A DNA stretch of 64,000 nucleotides, taken from positions 163,453,465 through 163,517,464 of the forward strand of contig CP136068.1 of the NCBI GenBank assembly GCA_032622095.1, read 5' to 3'. Below are positions 1 through 9,270 of this stretch, piece after piece. Both the position numbers and the translations under genes were made by a program. This DNA comes from Siphonodentalium dalli. Lineage: Eukaryota > Mollusca > Scaphopoda > Gadilida > Siphonodentaliidae. The first letter of the stretch is position 1; every line of letters begins with the position of its first letter. The notes under the pieces are model-generated. The model was not told the origin of the DNA. It did not search any database and saw only the letters and a list, made by a program, of their open reading frames with translations.

Positions 1-3000
1 GTTCTGATAGTGGCCATAACCTTGACATTGGAAACAGCGATTGTTCCTATTTTTATTAGGAGAAGGCGACCTATCAGGACGCTTTTGAACATCTGGTGTT
101 TGTGGTGGCAACTTGATGTCAGTTAGTTTTTTGTTAATTTGATCGAGAGAAGTTTCCACATGGCCCATCTTGTTTTCTATTGAGAAAACTTTTGATTTTA
201 ATGTACTGACCTCAATATTCAAAGGCACATATGGTGTTGGTGATGTTGATCGTGAACGATCATTTGAATTTTGTCGACCATTTGAATTTTGGCGACTATT
301 TGAGTATTGGCGATTATTTGAGTTCTGTCGGCCATATGAATTTTGTCGTCTGTATGAAAAATTACTATTTTCATTTCTGTTGTAATTATCATTATTATTG
401 TATTTATCGTTCCTCCATGGTGGACGATTATTGGATAATGCACGAACATTTGCCTCATCCTCTTCCTCCGATTCGGAGGATGCTGAAGTGGACAATTGTC
501 GTATTTCGCGTTTCAATTTGCTAGTACCATAAATTGCTTGATGGGAGTATTGGTACCATCTTAACTGATTGATCGCACTCTCCATATTTTGAGGTCTTTT
601 GTTAGCAACGGATTCACCTGCCTCATGATCACTACACCCATGGCAAAATTTATTGAGTGCTTGCTGCACTATGAATTCATGTGGGCATGTTTCGAATGCC
701 CGTGTAGCTGATTCCAAGACTGTGTCAGCCCAATCCTCTAAGGATTGTTTTTGATCCTGTTTCAGTTGATGGAATGCTAGTTGAACGGTCTCAGCAAGAT
801 CATGATAACCGAAACGTGTTTGCAGAAGCTCTATTAGTTCAACAAATTGTACATCAGGATCATTATTTACGATTCGTGTGTAATGTTCACTGGCTTTACC
901 AGTTAAACACCAACACAGAGCATATTTTCTTTCTTCTACAGTCCATTGAGAAGTATTGGCATATGATAGAAATTTGAGACGAAAACTTTGCCATCCTAAT
1001 GCATCTGCACCGTCATAAGATAAACTTTTCGGAGTCACGACCCGACGGTTTTGATTATTGCCTCTATGCCCACCATGATTATCAACATTTTGTTGATTAT
1101 TATCGGCAACGATTCTTGCTTGTAGTTCGGGGACCGGTTCATATTGTGGATAAACTGGTGGTGGTTGAAATGGTGGTGGTTGAAATGGTGGTGGTTGAAG
1201 TTGCTGCAATTGCGGTTGAAATTGCGGTTGAATTTGCTGCAATTGCGGTTGAAAGTGTTGAGGTTGTTGTAGTTGAGGTTGTTGTGGTTGAAATTGTGGT
1301 TGAGGTTGTTGTTGTGGTTGAGGTGGTTGTTGTTGTGTTTGAGGTGGTTGTTGTTGTGGTTGAGGTTGAAATTGTGGTTGAGGTTGTTGTGGTTGAGGTT
1401 GAAATTGTGGTTGAGGTTGTTGAGGTTGAGGTAGTAGAGGTTGTTGTGGTTGAGGTTGAAATTGTGGTTGAGGTTGTTGAGGTAGTAGAGGTTGTTGTGG
1501 TTGAGGTTGAAATTGTGTTTGAGGTTGGAGTTGTGGTTGTGGATATGGCATAGTCTGGTGTTGCATACCTATAGGAGGCATGTTTTGATTCTGAACACTT
1601 GGTTGAGTGTTCGTTTGTGTTTGAAAATGACTATGAATTGGCGCAACCAGATTGGAGATTGGTGGAGGTTGATGTGTTGTGGTTTGCGGTTGAGCATATT
1701 GTTGAAATTGAACACCCGGTTGAGGTGTTATTTGGGGTGGAATATTTTGTTGGAATGAAACACCCGGTTGAGGCGTTATTTGTGATTGAGTAATATTTTG
1801 ATATTGAGCACCTGGTTGGGGTGTTATCTGGTATTGAATAGTCGGTTGAGGGTTAACTCCCATTTGGGGAGTTATTTGTGGTTGAGCCAAGTTTTGAAAT
1901 CCTTGGGCCTGAGAAAATTGTACATTTTGTTGAGTTGTAACTAGTGGAGTCATAATTGGTGTTGCTTGAGATTGACTCATTTGAGGCTGTGAAGTATTCA
2001 TATGAGCTATTTGTGATGTGGCAGTGTGTTGCACCTGAGGTTGAGGTACATTTTGTTGAGTGGACGCAGCACCTGTGATTGCCTGATTGGGCATTCTATG
2101 TGCTGTTTTGTAATGTCGCTGTTGTCCACCGTCCGGTGGTGGTACTGACAAATTTGTTGCCAAAGAAAAGTCTGACAACCCAAATTGGAATGGTACAGTT
2201 GCTGGTTTTGATATGTATTTAGAATGCAAATGATATGCACTGACCGGGTTTTGGAACTTTGAGCTTGGTTGAGTTGGAGTATCATAGCCTTGAGATGAGG
2301 CTACATCTGATGTTTGATTTCTTCTATGATACATTGCAGCATTTTGTTGATAATTTGTAGTGCTGCAAGTTGCTAATGTTGTGCTTATGATATTATATAT
2401 GGCATCTGACTTAATATGCGAGTCAGCTTTTGTGAAATCATTTGCAAAGTTCGAAACCTTCTGAATATTGTATGAGGTTTCTTTTGAGGTGGATTTACTG
2501 AGTTGGTCCCTGTGACCATAAGTTGCACCTGATGTCGGAGTCTGCAATTTGTGCGAAACTGGTTCTTTGGGGCGCGTTACTTGTTTTGCTTTAAAACCAC
2601 TATCCCTTTCAAATGAAGTATTAGTATCCATGTCAGATTCATCCCCACTAGGTGAATATCTTAGTGGATCATTTTGAGTCCTCCTTGGTGGTGTAAATGG
2701 TGGTACATTTAAACGAGGAGGATATTGAGTTGGAGGTTGTTGGACCGGTGACTGAACTCCCATGTTGTGAACCCGGTAACTTGTTGCCCCTTGGAATGGA
2801 CTGACTATTAAATCGCTATAAATGGGAGCGACTGATGGACTACCTGGCTGAATATCAACTGCTGTGATAGGAGACCTCGGGAGAGGAGACCTTTCAACAT
2901 TCGGCCTAGGGTAGTCATCCACCAATTTGGTGTCTATTTCATTATTTATGGCCATGCCTGCTGGTGGGGAGCTCAGATCGATGATGGCCATTTGTTCCCT

Positions 3001-3168
3001 TGAACATTTAAAGTAGGGAATGGTGAAGAGATCTTCCTTCGAGAGAGTGAGAAGAATTCTCCTCCTTTCGATGATCCCGGCTGCCAGTCTTGGACCGACA
3101 CCGGGGATCTGCTGTAAATCGCAGAATGATGCATAATTTACATTTATTTTCTGTCGTTTTGGAGGCAT
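1..3168 (-). CDS. Gag-like retroelement polyprotein, 3' end beyond the window
   Basis: An uninterrupted minus-strand frame of 1056 codons runs from an ATG at 3168 to the window edge with no stop. Residues about 10-35 resemble a helix-hairpin-helix, including the core IPGVGPRLAAGI. Residues about 370-670 are extremely Gln/Pro-rich, built from PQ, FQPQ and QQP repeats. Residues about 700-850 look like a retroelement capsid region: a WQSFRLKF segment, then WTVEERKYAL, GKASEHYTRI and LEDWADTVLES. A Ser/Asn/Arg-rich linker follows. The last visible residues are CFQCQGYGH, the start of a CCHC zinc knuckle whose final Cys lies off the edge. In Gag families these regions package element RNA. Protease and reverse transcriptase would be expected left of the window. 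Family (Ty3/gypsy-like or a domesticated gag) is inferred. The N-terminal HhH fusion and the length before the capsid region are unusual. Confidence 0.8.
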   Translation of the reverse strand, partial: MPPKRQKINVNYASFCDLQQIPGVGPRLAAGIIERRRILLTLSKEDLFTIPYFKCSREQMAIIDLSSPPAGMAINNEIDTKLVDDYPRPNVERSPLPRSPITAVDIQPGSPSVAPIYSDLIVSPFQGATSYRVHNMGVQSPVQQPPTQYPPRLNVPPFTPPRRTQNDPLRYSPSGDESDMDTNTSFERDSGFKAKQVTRPKEPVSHKLQTPTSGATYGHRDQLSKSTSKETSYNIQKVSNFANDFTKADSHIKSDAIYNIISTTLATCSTTNYQQNAAMYHRRNQTSDVASSQGYDTPTQPSSKFQNPVSAYHLHSKYISKPATVPFQFGLSDFSLATNLSVPPPDGGQQRHYKTAHRMPNQAITGAASTQQNVPQPQVQHTATSQIAHMNTSQPQMSQSQATPIMTPLVTTQQNVQFSQAQGFQNLAQPQITPQMGVNPQPTIQYQITPQPGAQYQNITQSQITPQPGVSFQQNIPPQITPQPGVQFQQYAQPQTTTHQPPPISNLVAPIHSHFQTQTNTQPSVQNQNMPPIGMQHQTMPYPQPQLQPQTQFQPQPQQPLLPQQPQPQFQPQPQQPLLPQPQQPQPQFQPQPQQPQPQFQPQPQQQPPQTQQQPPQPQQQPQPQFQPQQPQLQQPQHFQPQLQQIQPQFQPQLQQLQPPPFQPPPFQPPPVYPQYEPVPELQARIVADNNQQNVDNHGGHRGNNQNRRVVTPKSLSYDGADALGWQSFRLKFLSYANTSQWTVEERKYALCWCLTGKASEHYTRIVNNDPDVQFVELIELLQTRFGYHDLAETVQLAFHQLKQDQKQSLEDWADTVLESATRAFETCPHEFIVQQALNKFCHGCSDHEAGESVANKRPQNMESAINQLRWYQYSHQAIYGTSKLKREIRQLSTSASSESEEEDEANVRALSNNRPPWRNDKYNNNDNYNRNENSNFSYRRQNSYGRQNSNNRQYSNSRQNSNGRQNSNDRSRSTSPTPYVPLNIEVSTLKSKVFSIENKMGHVETSLDQINKKLTDIKLPPQTPDVQKRPDRSPSPNKNRNNRCFQCQGYGHYQN

Positions 3169-4216
3169 TGCTATTATATAATAGACCCACACCCAATTCT
3201 AAAGAAAAATAAATGTTCTGTTCAATAGAAACAGACCTATAAGCTCACAAAGTGGGCCATTTGTAATAATTAATATATCAAAATAATTTGGCGGAAAGAG
3301 TGGCAAAATTCATGGAAAAGTAGACACTAATAGGGTGCATATTATTCGAATTTAAATAACCGTGGGTAAATAACAATTGAAAGTTGAAAAATACAAGTTA
3401 TAGAAAAGTACAAAAAATTGGACAAAATGTGGTGTTATAAGGCAATAATTAAGCAAGAAGCAATTATAAATTCTAATGCATACAGAAAATAATTAATAAA
3501 AAATTACTAGACAAATTAAATGGAAAATTTATATCAATAAATACTCAAAAATTAATAATTACTGTTAGATTTTATGTAATATAGAAATATAGCGATAAGT
3601 TGTTCAAAAAACCGGACAAGAATATGCAAAATTACAGGAAAATTTATCGAAAATACGGGCAAAAATTTGAAGTACAAAATACAGTAAAGTCTATCAAAAA
3701 TTGACCATAAATATCCTAACCTAGCGGTGGGATGCCAATGTGGAATCTATTGGGAAATAATTTGTGACGAATAGCCGTAGGCTAACTTTTGACAGAATTG
3801 GATGAGTGCGAATGCACTAAATCCAACATGTCAGCGGCCATGCGTTCCGAAATCGCAACAGGTACGACCCAAAACCACGCCATTGTTGGATTTTTGTGGT
3901 GTGTCATTTAATGACAATTAATAAATATGAAACATAATTAAATAACTAACCTTATGTAATAATGCGAAGATCCAACGATGATTTAATTCAATATAATACG
4001 TCAATGAATAAGAATAGGTTTGTTTGTCGTGGCTGTCGAGGAGTGAATGGACGAATCCTGGCGTATGATTTCGCTGGTCTGTTCTCGAACTGCGCCGATC
4101 TTTCATTGGCTGTTCCGGCGGAGCGGCATTTGTTTATGTGTGTTTCGGCTCTCTGGTAGAGAGCATTTGGCACTAAATTTTCCGATACCGTCATTTAATT
4201 CATATCCAAAAATACT
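3169..4216. other. AT-rich stretch upstream of the gag-like gene, possible leader or LTR
   Basis: This is the 1 kb immediately 5' of the minus-strand gag-like gene and ends where the tRNA cassette begins. The part from 3200 to 3700 is very A-rich. The part from 3720 to 4200 is more balanced. If the gag-like gene belongs to an LTR element, its 5' LTR should lie here, but only one flank is visible and I found no convincing primer-binding site or TG...CA ends. Short frames in 3918-4194 match nothing I recognise. Confidence 0.4.
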
Positions 4217-4364
4217 ACATTACATTAATTGTGATTTCGGGATATACCCACTATCTTTGCAGTAGTTATTCAAATTAATATATACATGTATCTAATTGAG
4301 TCGAAACGAAAATTCTCCCAAACTGTGGAGAAAATTGAATCTTAAAAATAAAATAAAACGATTC

Positions 4365-4446
4365 CGCTGCGAGCAGGATTCGAACCTGCGAGGGCAGTGC
4401 CCATTGGATTTCGAGTCCAACGCCTTAACCACTCGGCCATCGCAGC
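4365..4446 (-). tRNA. tRNA-Ser-CGA: tRNA-Ser(CGA), unit 1
   Basis: Type II tRNA of 82 nt. On the minus strand the anticodon loop is CTCGAAA, so the anticodon is CGA, decoding UCG. The acceptor GCTGCGA/TCGCAGC pairs fully, the long variable arm GGGCACTGCCC can fold, the T arm is GCAGG-TTCGAAT-CCTGC, and the discriminator is G, as expected for serine. A TTTT run lies about 8 nt past the 3' end. No intron is seen. Together with Ser(UGA) and Ser(GCU), the cassette carries three serine isoacceptors. Confidence 0.95.
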
Positions 4447-4591
4447 AACACTGTTGAATGACCGTACACTGCTACTTAAGTTGGCTATATGTCATTTCGA
4501 CGAGGATACGCATAATTATGACGCATGCGCAATTAATCTCAAAACCAGGGGACACACTAATGCGGAAAGTTATTAACAAAACATATTTTAT

Positions 4592-4673
4592 TGGCAGCGG
4601 TGGGATTCGAACCCACGCCTCCGAAGAGACTGGTGCCTAAAACCAGCGCCTTAGACCACTCGGCCACGCTACC
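4592..4673 (-). tRNA. tRNA-Leu-TAG: tRNA-Leu(UAG), unit 1
   Basis: Type II tRNA of 82 nt with anticodon loop TTTAGGC, so the anticodon is UAG, decoding CUA and probably other CUN codons. The acceptor is GGTAGCG/CGCTGCC with one wobble pair, the variable arm is CTCTTCGGAG-like, the T arm is GTGGG-TTCGAAT-CCCAC, and the discriminator is A, typical of leucine. It closely resembles vertebrate tRNA-Leu(UAG), and no intron is present. Confidence 0.95.
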
Positions 4674-4725
4674 TGATGGTGAATGTGCAATGTCAATATC
4701 ACTCACACTTCCTAAATATATCGAT

Positions 4726-4799
4726 GGCTCCTTAGCTCAGTTGGTTAGAGCGCCAGTCTAGTAAACTGGAGGTCGAGAGTTCGAATCCCTCAGGAGCCT
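4726..4799 (+). tRNA. tRNA-Thr-AGT: tRNA-Thr(AGU), first Thr gene of unit 1
   Basis: A 74-nt tRNA with acceptor GGCTCCT/AGGAGCC and anticodon loop CTAGTAA. The anticodon is AGU, read as IGU after A34 deamination. The T stem is GAGAG/CCCTC, with one A-C mismatch absent from the second Thr gene of the cassette. A TTTTT terminator follows directly. A TATATA-like run lies just upstream. It is divergent from the Leu gene on the opposite strand. Confidence 0.94.
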
Positions 4800-5011
4800 T
4801 TTTGTTAGTTGAACAATAAAGGTGGATTTTCGTTTCAAATTTTATTCAATTTTAAACAAAGTTAAGAGTTTATTATTGCCATGCCGCCTCAAAAATATAA
4901 TTGCATACCGCCTCAAAACCAAAATGTTGTATATCATTATGTTGTCTTGAGAAAACATTTATAAACTAAGAAATACTGAAACAGAATAAAAAGGAAAGAC
5001 AAAAAATTTAC

Positions 5012-5084
5012 CACCTCCGACGGGACTCGAACCCGCAATCCCCGGCTTAGGAGGCCGGTGCCTTATCCATTAGGCCACGGAGGC
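5012..5084 (-). tRNA. tRNA-Arg-CCT: tRNA-Arg(CCU), unit 1
   Basis: A 73-nt tRNA with anticodon loop CTCCTAA closed by CCGGC/GCCGG, so the anticodon is CCU, decoding AGG. The acceptor GCCTCCG/CGGAGGT ends in a G-U pair, and the T loop is TTCGAGT. It resembles metazoan tRNA-Arg(CCU). A run of six T lies about 10 nt downstream. Confidence 0.94.
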
Positions 5085-5241
5085 TTATACCATTTCTGTC
5101 GTGATTACTCTTATGTATTCGCATGTATTGTTCATGGCATAGTCTTGCTAAAATGAATTTGAGATCTTTTTCACGAAGCTGATAACTGCGACACACCGCG
5201 ATGTACATAAAAATAACGTAAAAATCGATTAAAATATTCAA

Positions 5242-5323
5242 CGACGAGGATGGGATTCGAACCCACGCGGGGAAACCCCAATGGATTAGCAGTCCATCGC
5301 CTTAACCACTCGGCCACCTCGTC
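5242..5323 (-). tRNA. tRNA-Ser-GCT: tRNA-Ser(GCU), unit 1
   Basis: An 82-nt type II tRNA with anticodon loop CTGCTAA, anticodon GCU, decoding AGC and AGU. The acceptor is GACGAGG/CCTCGTC, the variable arm GGGGTTTCCCC forms a perfect hairpin, and the discriminator is G. It is almost the same as vertebrate tRNA-Ser(GCU) outside the variable arm. Confidence 0.95.
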
Positions 5324-5418
5324 TTGTGAAATGCAGACACTAATTTGCAGTTTGATTGGTGACCATTGCAAAAAGAGACGAACAATGATCACCGTCTCGC
5401 GAGAAATAATAATCGCCT

Positions 5419-5492
5419 GGCTCCTTAGCTCAGTTGGTTAGAGCGCCAGTCTAGTAAACTGGAGGTCGAGGGTTCGAATCCCTCAGGAGCCT
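5419..5492 (+). tRNA. tRNA-Thr-AGT: tRNA-Thr(AGU), second Thr gene of unit 1
   Basis: Differs from the first Thr gene by one base: the T stem is GAGGG/CCCTC and fully paired. It is followed by TTTTT. Its upstream flank is unrelated to that of the first Thr gene. Confidence 0.95.
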
Positions 5493-5756
5493 TTTTGGTT
5501 CAAAGTTTAAGTTTTTTTGTGTTTTGCAATTAGAAATGTCAGCCAGCCGTCTAATGTTGACCATTAACGGTTTGTAACTGGGACTTTGGGTTTCATTTAC
5601 AATATACTGGTTCTGAGGAAATTCTCACATTACTTAACTTGATAATGAGGCCGGTTTAAGAACACTCATACAATTGTGAGATGTACGTCAATATCTAATT
5701 TTTTGTCATAACTGCACCAAAAGGCATAAGTAAAATGCGACCAAAAAAACAAAATT

Positions 5757-5838
5757 CGCTGCGAGCAGGGTTCGAACGTGCGCGGGAAATTCCCATTGGA
5801 TTTCAAGTCCAACGCCTTAACCACTCGGCCATCGCAGC
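5757..5838 (-). tRNA. tRNA-Ser-TGA: tRNA-Ser(UGA), unit 1, T-stem variant
   Basis: The anticodon loop is CTTGAAA, anticodon UGA, decoding UCA. The body is close to Ser(CGA), suggesting the two arose by duplication. This copy alone reads GCACG instead of GCAGG on the 5' side of the T stem, giving one mismatch, so its activity is less certain than in other units. Confidence 0.88.
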
Positions 5839-6058
5839 TGTCGAGGTATTTTCAACTGGAACGCTATTCTCACTGAACTGAATCTATTGAATGCATTCTG
5901 CGTTGATTTCACATTACATTAATTGTGATTTCGGGATATACCCACTATCTTTGCAGTAGTTGTTCAAATTAATATATACATGTATCTAATTGAGTCGAAA
6001 CGAAAATTCTCCCAAACTGTGGAGAAAATTGAATCTTAAAAAGAAAATAAAACGATTC

Positions 6059-6140
6059 CGCTGCGAGCAGGATTCGAACCTGCGAGGGCAGTGCCCATTG
6101 GATTTCGAGTCCAACGCCTTAACCACTCGGCCATCGCAGC
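6059..6140 (-). tRNA. tRNA-Ser-CGA: tRNA-Ser(CGA), unit 2
   Basis: Intact copy, 1694 bp after the unit 1 gene; anticodon CGA. Confidence 0.95.
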
Positions 6141-6285
6141 AACACTGTTGAATGACCGTACACTGCTACTTAAGTTGGCTATATGTCATTTCGACGAGGA
6201 TACGCATAATTATGACGCATGCGCAATTAATCTCAAAACCAGGGGACACACTAATGCGGAAAGTTATTAACAAAACATATTTTAT

Positions 6286-6367
6286 TGGCAGCGGTGGGAT
6301 TCGAACCCACGCCTCCGAAGAGACTGGTGCCTAAAACCAGCGCCTTAGACCACTCGGCCACGCTACC
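6286..6367 (-). tRNA. tRNA-Leu-TAG: tRNA-Leu(UAG), unit 2
   Basis: Intact copy; anticodon UAG. Confidence 0.95.
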
Positions 6368-6419
6368 TGATGGTGAATGTGCAATGTCAATATCACTCAC
6401 ACTTCCTAAATATATCGAT

Positions 6420-6493
6420 GGCTCCTTAGCTCAGTTGGTTAGAGCGCCAGTCTAGTAAACTGGAGGTCGAGAGTTCGAATCCCTCAGGAGCCT
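6420..6493 (+). tRNA. tRNA-Thr-AGT: tRNA-Thr(AGU), first, unit 2
   Basis: Carries the same GAGAG T-stem variant as unit 1. Confidence 0.94.
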
Positions 6494-6705
6494 TTTTGTT
6501 AGTTGAACAATAAAGGTGGATTTTCGTTTCAAATTTTATTCAATTTTAAACAAAGTTAAGAGTTTATTATTGCCATGCCGCCTCAAAAATATAATTGCAT
6601 ACCGCCTCAAAACCAAAATGTTGTATATCATTATGTTGTCTTGAGAAAACATTTATAAACTAAGAAATACTGAAACAGAATAAAAAGGAAAGACAAAAAA
6701 TTTAC

Positions 6706-6778
6706 CACCTCCGACGGGACTCGAACCCGCAATCCCCGGCTTAGGAGGCCGGTGCCTTATCCATTAGGCCACGGAGGC
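6706..6778 (-). tRNA. tRNA-Arg-CCT: tRNA-Arg(CCU), unit 2
   Basis: Intact copy; anticodon CCU. Confidence 0.94.
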
Positions 6779-6935
6779 TTATACCATTTCTGTCGTGATT
6801 ACTCTTATGTATTCGCATGTATTGTTCATGGCATAGTCTTGCTAAAATGAATTTGAGATCTTTTTCACGAAGCTGATAACTGCGACACACCGCGATGTAC
6901 ATAAAAATAACGTAAAAATCGATTAAAATATTCAA

Positions 6936-7017
6936 CGACGAGGATGGGATTCGAACCCACGCGGGGAAACCCCAATGGATTAGCAGTCCATCGCCTTAAC
7001 CACTCGGCCACCTCGTC
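6936..7017 (-). tRNA. tRNA-Ser-GCT: tRNA-Ser(GCU), unit 2
   Basis: Intact copy; anticodon GCU. Confidence 0.95.
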
Positions 7018-7112
7018 TTGTGAAATGCAGACACTAATTTGCAGTTTGATTGGTGACCATTGCAAAAAGAGACGAACAATGATCACCGTCTCGCGAGAAA
7101 TAATAATCGCCT

Positions 7113-7186
7113 GGCTCCTTAGCTCAGTTGGTTAGAGCGCCAGTCTAGTAAACTGGAGGTCGAGGGTTCGAATCCCTCAGGAGCCT
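7113..7186 (+). tRNA. tRNA-Thr-AGT: tRNA-Thr(AGU), second, unit 2
   Basis: Fully paired T stem; TTTTT terminator. Confidence 0.95.
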
Positions 7187-7450
7187 TTTTGGTTCAAAGT
7201 TTAAGTTTTTTTGTGTTTTGCAATTAGAAATGTCAGCCAGCCGTCTAATGTTGACCATTAACGGTTTGTAACTGGGACTTTGGGTTTCATTTACAATATA
7301 CTGGTTCTGAGGAAATTCTCACATTACTTAACTTGATAATGAGGCCGGTTTAAGAACACTCATACAATTGTGAGATGTACGTCAATATCTAATTTTTTGT
7401 CATAACTGCACCAAAAGGCATAAGTAAAATGCGACCAAAAAAACAAAATT

Positions 7451-7532
7451 CGCTGCGAGCAGGGTTCGAACCTGCGCGGGAAATTCCCATTGGATTTCAA
7501 GTCCAACGCCTTAACCACTCGGCCATCGCAGC
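7451..7532 (-). tRNA. tRNA-Ser-TGA: tRNA-Ser(UGA), unit 2
   Basis: Standard copy with the paired GCAGG T stem. Confidence 0.95.
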
Positions 7533-7752
7533 TGTCGAGGTATTTTCAACTGGAACGCTATTCTCACTGAACTGAATCTATTGAATGCATTCTGCGTTGA
7601 TTTCACATTACATTAATTGTGATTTCGGGATATACCCACTATCTTTGCAGTAGTTGTTCAAATTAATATATACATGTATCTAATTGAGTCGAAACGAAAA
7701 TTCTCCCAAACTGTGGAGAAAATTGAATCTTAAAAATAAAATAAAACGATTC

Positions 7753-7834
7753 CGCTGCGAGCAGGATTCGAACCTGCGAGGGCAGTGCCCATTGGATTTC
7801 GAGTCCAACGCCTTAACCACTCGGCCATCGCAGC
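7753..7834 (-). tRNA. tRNA-Ser-CGA: tRNA-Ser(CGA), unit 3
   Basis: Intact; its 3' flank shares the aaaaataaaat variant with unit 1. Confidence 0.95.
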
Positions 7835-7979
7835 AACACTGTTGAATGACCGTACACTGCTACTTAAGTTGGCTATATGTCATTTCGACGAGGATACGCA
7901 TAATTATGACGCATGCGCAATTAATCTCAAAACCAGGGGACACACTAATGCGGAAAGTTATTAACAAAACATATTTTAT

Positions 7980-8061
7980 TGGCAGCGGTGGGATTCGAAC
8001 CCACGCCTCCGAAGAGACTGGTGCCTAAAACCAGCGCCTTAGACCACTCGGCCACGCTACC
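7980..8061 (-). tRNA. tRNA-Leu-TAG: tRNA-Leu(UAG), unit 3
   Basis: Intact copy; anticodon UAG. Confidence 0.95.
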
Positions 8062-8113
8062 TGATGGTGAATGTGCAATGTCAATATCACTCACACTTCC
8101 TAAATATATCGAT

Positions 8114-8187
8114 GGCTCCTTAGCTCAGTTGGTTAGAGCGCCAGTCTAGTAAACTGGAGGTCGAGAGTTCGAATCCCTCAGGAGCCT
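8114..8187 (+). tRNA. tRNA-Thr-AGT: tRNA-Thr(AGU), first, unit 3
   Basis: GAGAG T-stem form. Confidence 0.94.
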
Positions 8188-8399
8188 TTTTGTTAGTTGA
8201 ACAATAAAGGTGGATTTTCGTTTCAAATTTTATTCAATTTTAAACAAAGTTAAGAGTTTATTATTGCCATGCCGCCTCAAAAATATAATTGCATACCGCC
8301 TCAAAACCAAAATGTTGTATATCATTATGTTGTCTTGAGAAAACATTTATAAACTAAGAAATACTGAAACAGAATAAAAAGGAAAGACAAAAAATTTAC

Positions 8400-8472
8400 C
8401 ACCTCCGACGGGACTCGAACCCGCAATCCCCGGCTTAGGAGGCCGGTGCCTTATCCATTAGGCAACGGAGGC
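8400..8472 (-). tRNA. tRNA-Arg-CCT: tRNA-Arg(CCU), unit 3, variant
   Basis: Differs from all other copies by G to T at tRNA position 9 (ggcaacgg in place of ggccacgg on the plus strand). The change falls at the acceptor/D-stem junction and the edge of box A, so transcription or folding could be weakened. Confidence 0.88.
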
Positions 8473-8629
8473 TTATACCATTTCTGTCGTGATTACTCTT
8501 ATGTATTCGCATGTATTGTTCATGGCATAGTCTTGCTAAAATGAATTTGAGATCTTTTTCACGAAGCTGATAACTGCGACACACCGCGATGTACATAAAA
8601 ATAACGTAAAAATCGATTAAAATATTCAA

Positions 8630-8711
8630 CGACGAGGATGGGATTCGAACCCACGCGGGGAAACCCCAATGGATTAGCAGTCCATCGCCTTAACCACTCG
8701 GCCACCTCGTC
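8630..8711 (-). tRNA. tRNA-Ser-GCT: tRNA-Ser(GCU), unit 3
   Basis: Intact copy; anticodon GCU. Confidence 0.95.
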
Positions 8712-8806
8712 TTGTGAAATGCAGACACTAATTTGCAGTTTGATTGGTGACCATTGCAAAAAGAGACGAACAATGATCACCGTCTCGCGAGAAATAATAA
8801 TCGCCT

Positions 8807-8880
8807 GGCTCCTTAGCTCAGTTGGTTAGAGCGCCAGTCTAGTAAACTGGAGGTCGAGGGTTCGAATCCCTCAGGAGCCT
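8807..8880 (+). tRNA. tRNA-Thr-AGT: tRNA-Thr(AGU), second, unit 3
   Basis: Intact copy with paired T stem. Confidence 0.95.
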
Positions 8881-9144
8881 TTTTGGTTCAAAGTTTAAGT
8901 TTTTTTGTGTTTTGCAATTAGAAATGTCAGCCAGCCGTCTAATGTTGACCATTAACGGTTTGTAACTGGGACTTTGGGTTTCATTTACAATATACTGGTT
9001 CTGAGGAAATTCTCACATTACTTAACTTGATAATGAGGCCGGTTTAAGAACACTCATACAATTGTGAGATGTACGTCAATATCTAATTTTTTGTCATAAC
9101 TGCACCAAAAGGCATAAGTAAAATGCGACCAAAAAAACAAAATT

Positions 9145-9221
9145 CGCTGCGAGCAGGGTTCGAACCTGCGCGGGAAATTCCCATTGGATTTCAAGTCCAA
9201 CGCCTTAACCACTCGGCCATC
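9145..9221 (-). pseudogene. tRNA-Ser(UGA), unit 3, 5' end removed at the LINE junction
   Basis: The gene matches unit 2 up to ggccatc at 9221, then switches to LINE sequence. It has lost the first five nucleotides of the tRNA 5' acceptor strand. The 3' acceptor strand therefore has almost no partner, so a mature tRNA is unlikely. Confidence 0.9.
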
Positions 9222-9270
9222 TGAAAACCAATCGCCTCCCTGTACACGTGATACAAACTATGAGGAAGCA

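Larger units (their letters stand above)
4217..9221. repeat. tRNA cassette array, left block (about three 1694-bp units)
   Basis: Homology to the cassette begins at 4217 (equivalent to 5911 one unit later) and ends at 9221, inside tRNA-Ser(UGA). Every tRNA recurs exactly 1694 bp later. Units differ by only a few bases: tagttattc versus tagttgttc near 4265, aaaaataaaat versus aaaaagaaaat before Ser(CGA), and single changes in two tRNAs. Spacers of 50-270 bp hold no other recognisable gene. Each tRNA has a T run of four or more 3' of it, as RNA polymerase III terminators require. Confidence 0.95.

Noticed and set aside
999-1553. Plus-strand Val/Glu-rich 184-codon frame
   Set aside because: It is the antisense shadow of the Gln/Pro-rich tract of the minus-strand gag-like gene.
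3715-3745. Possible primer-binding site resembling the tRNA-Leu 3' end (agcggtgggat)
   Set aside because: Only 11-12 bases match and the orientation is opposite to that needed for the minus-strand gag-like gene. No LTR edge adjoins it.
4458-5441. Small ORFs repeated in every cassette (for example frames at 4458-4640, 5047-5241, 5171-5392 and 5250-5441)
   Set aside because: They read through tRNA genes and their spacers. Texts such as GGIRTH and MGFEPTRG are well-known spurious translations of tRNA-Leu and tRNA-Ser genes.
9184-9270. LINE ORF1 starting inside the antisense tRNA-Ser as a chimeric protein
   Set aside because: The frame is open through the tRNA, but the codon at 9184 is TTG. The first ATG is 9271, inside the LINE, so a chimeric start is not supported.
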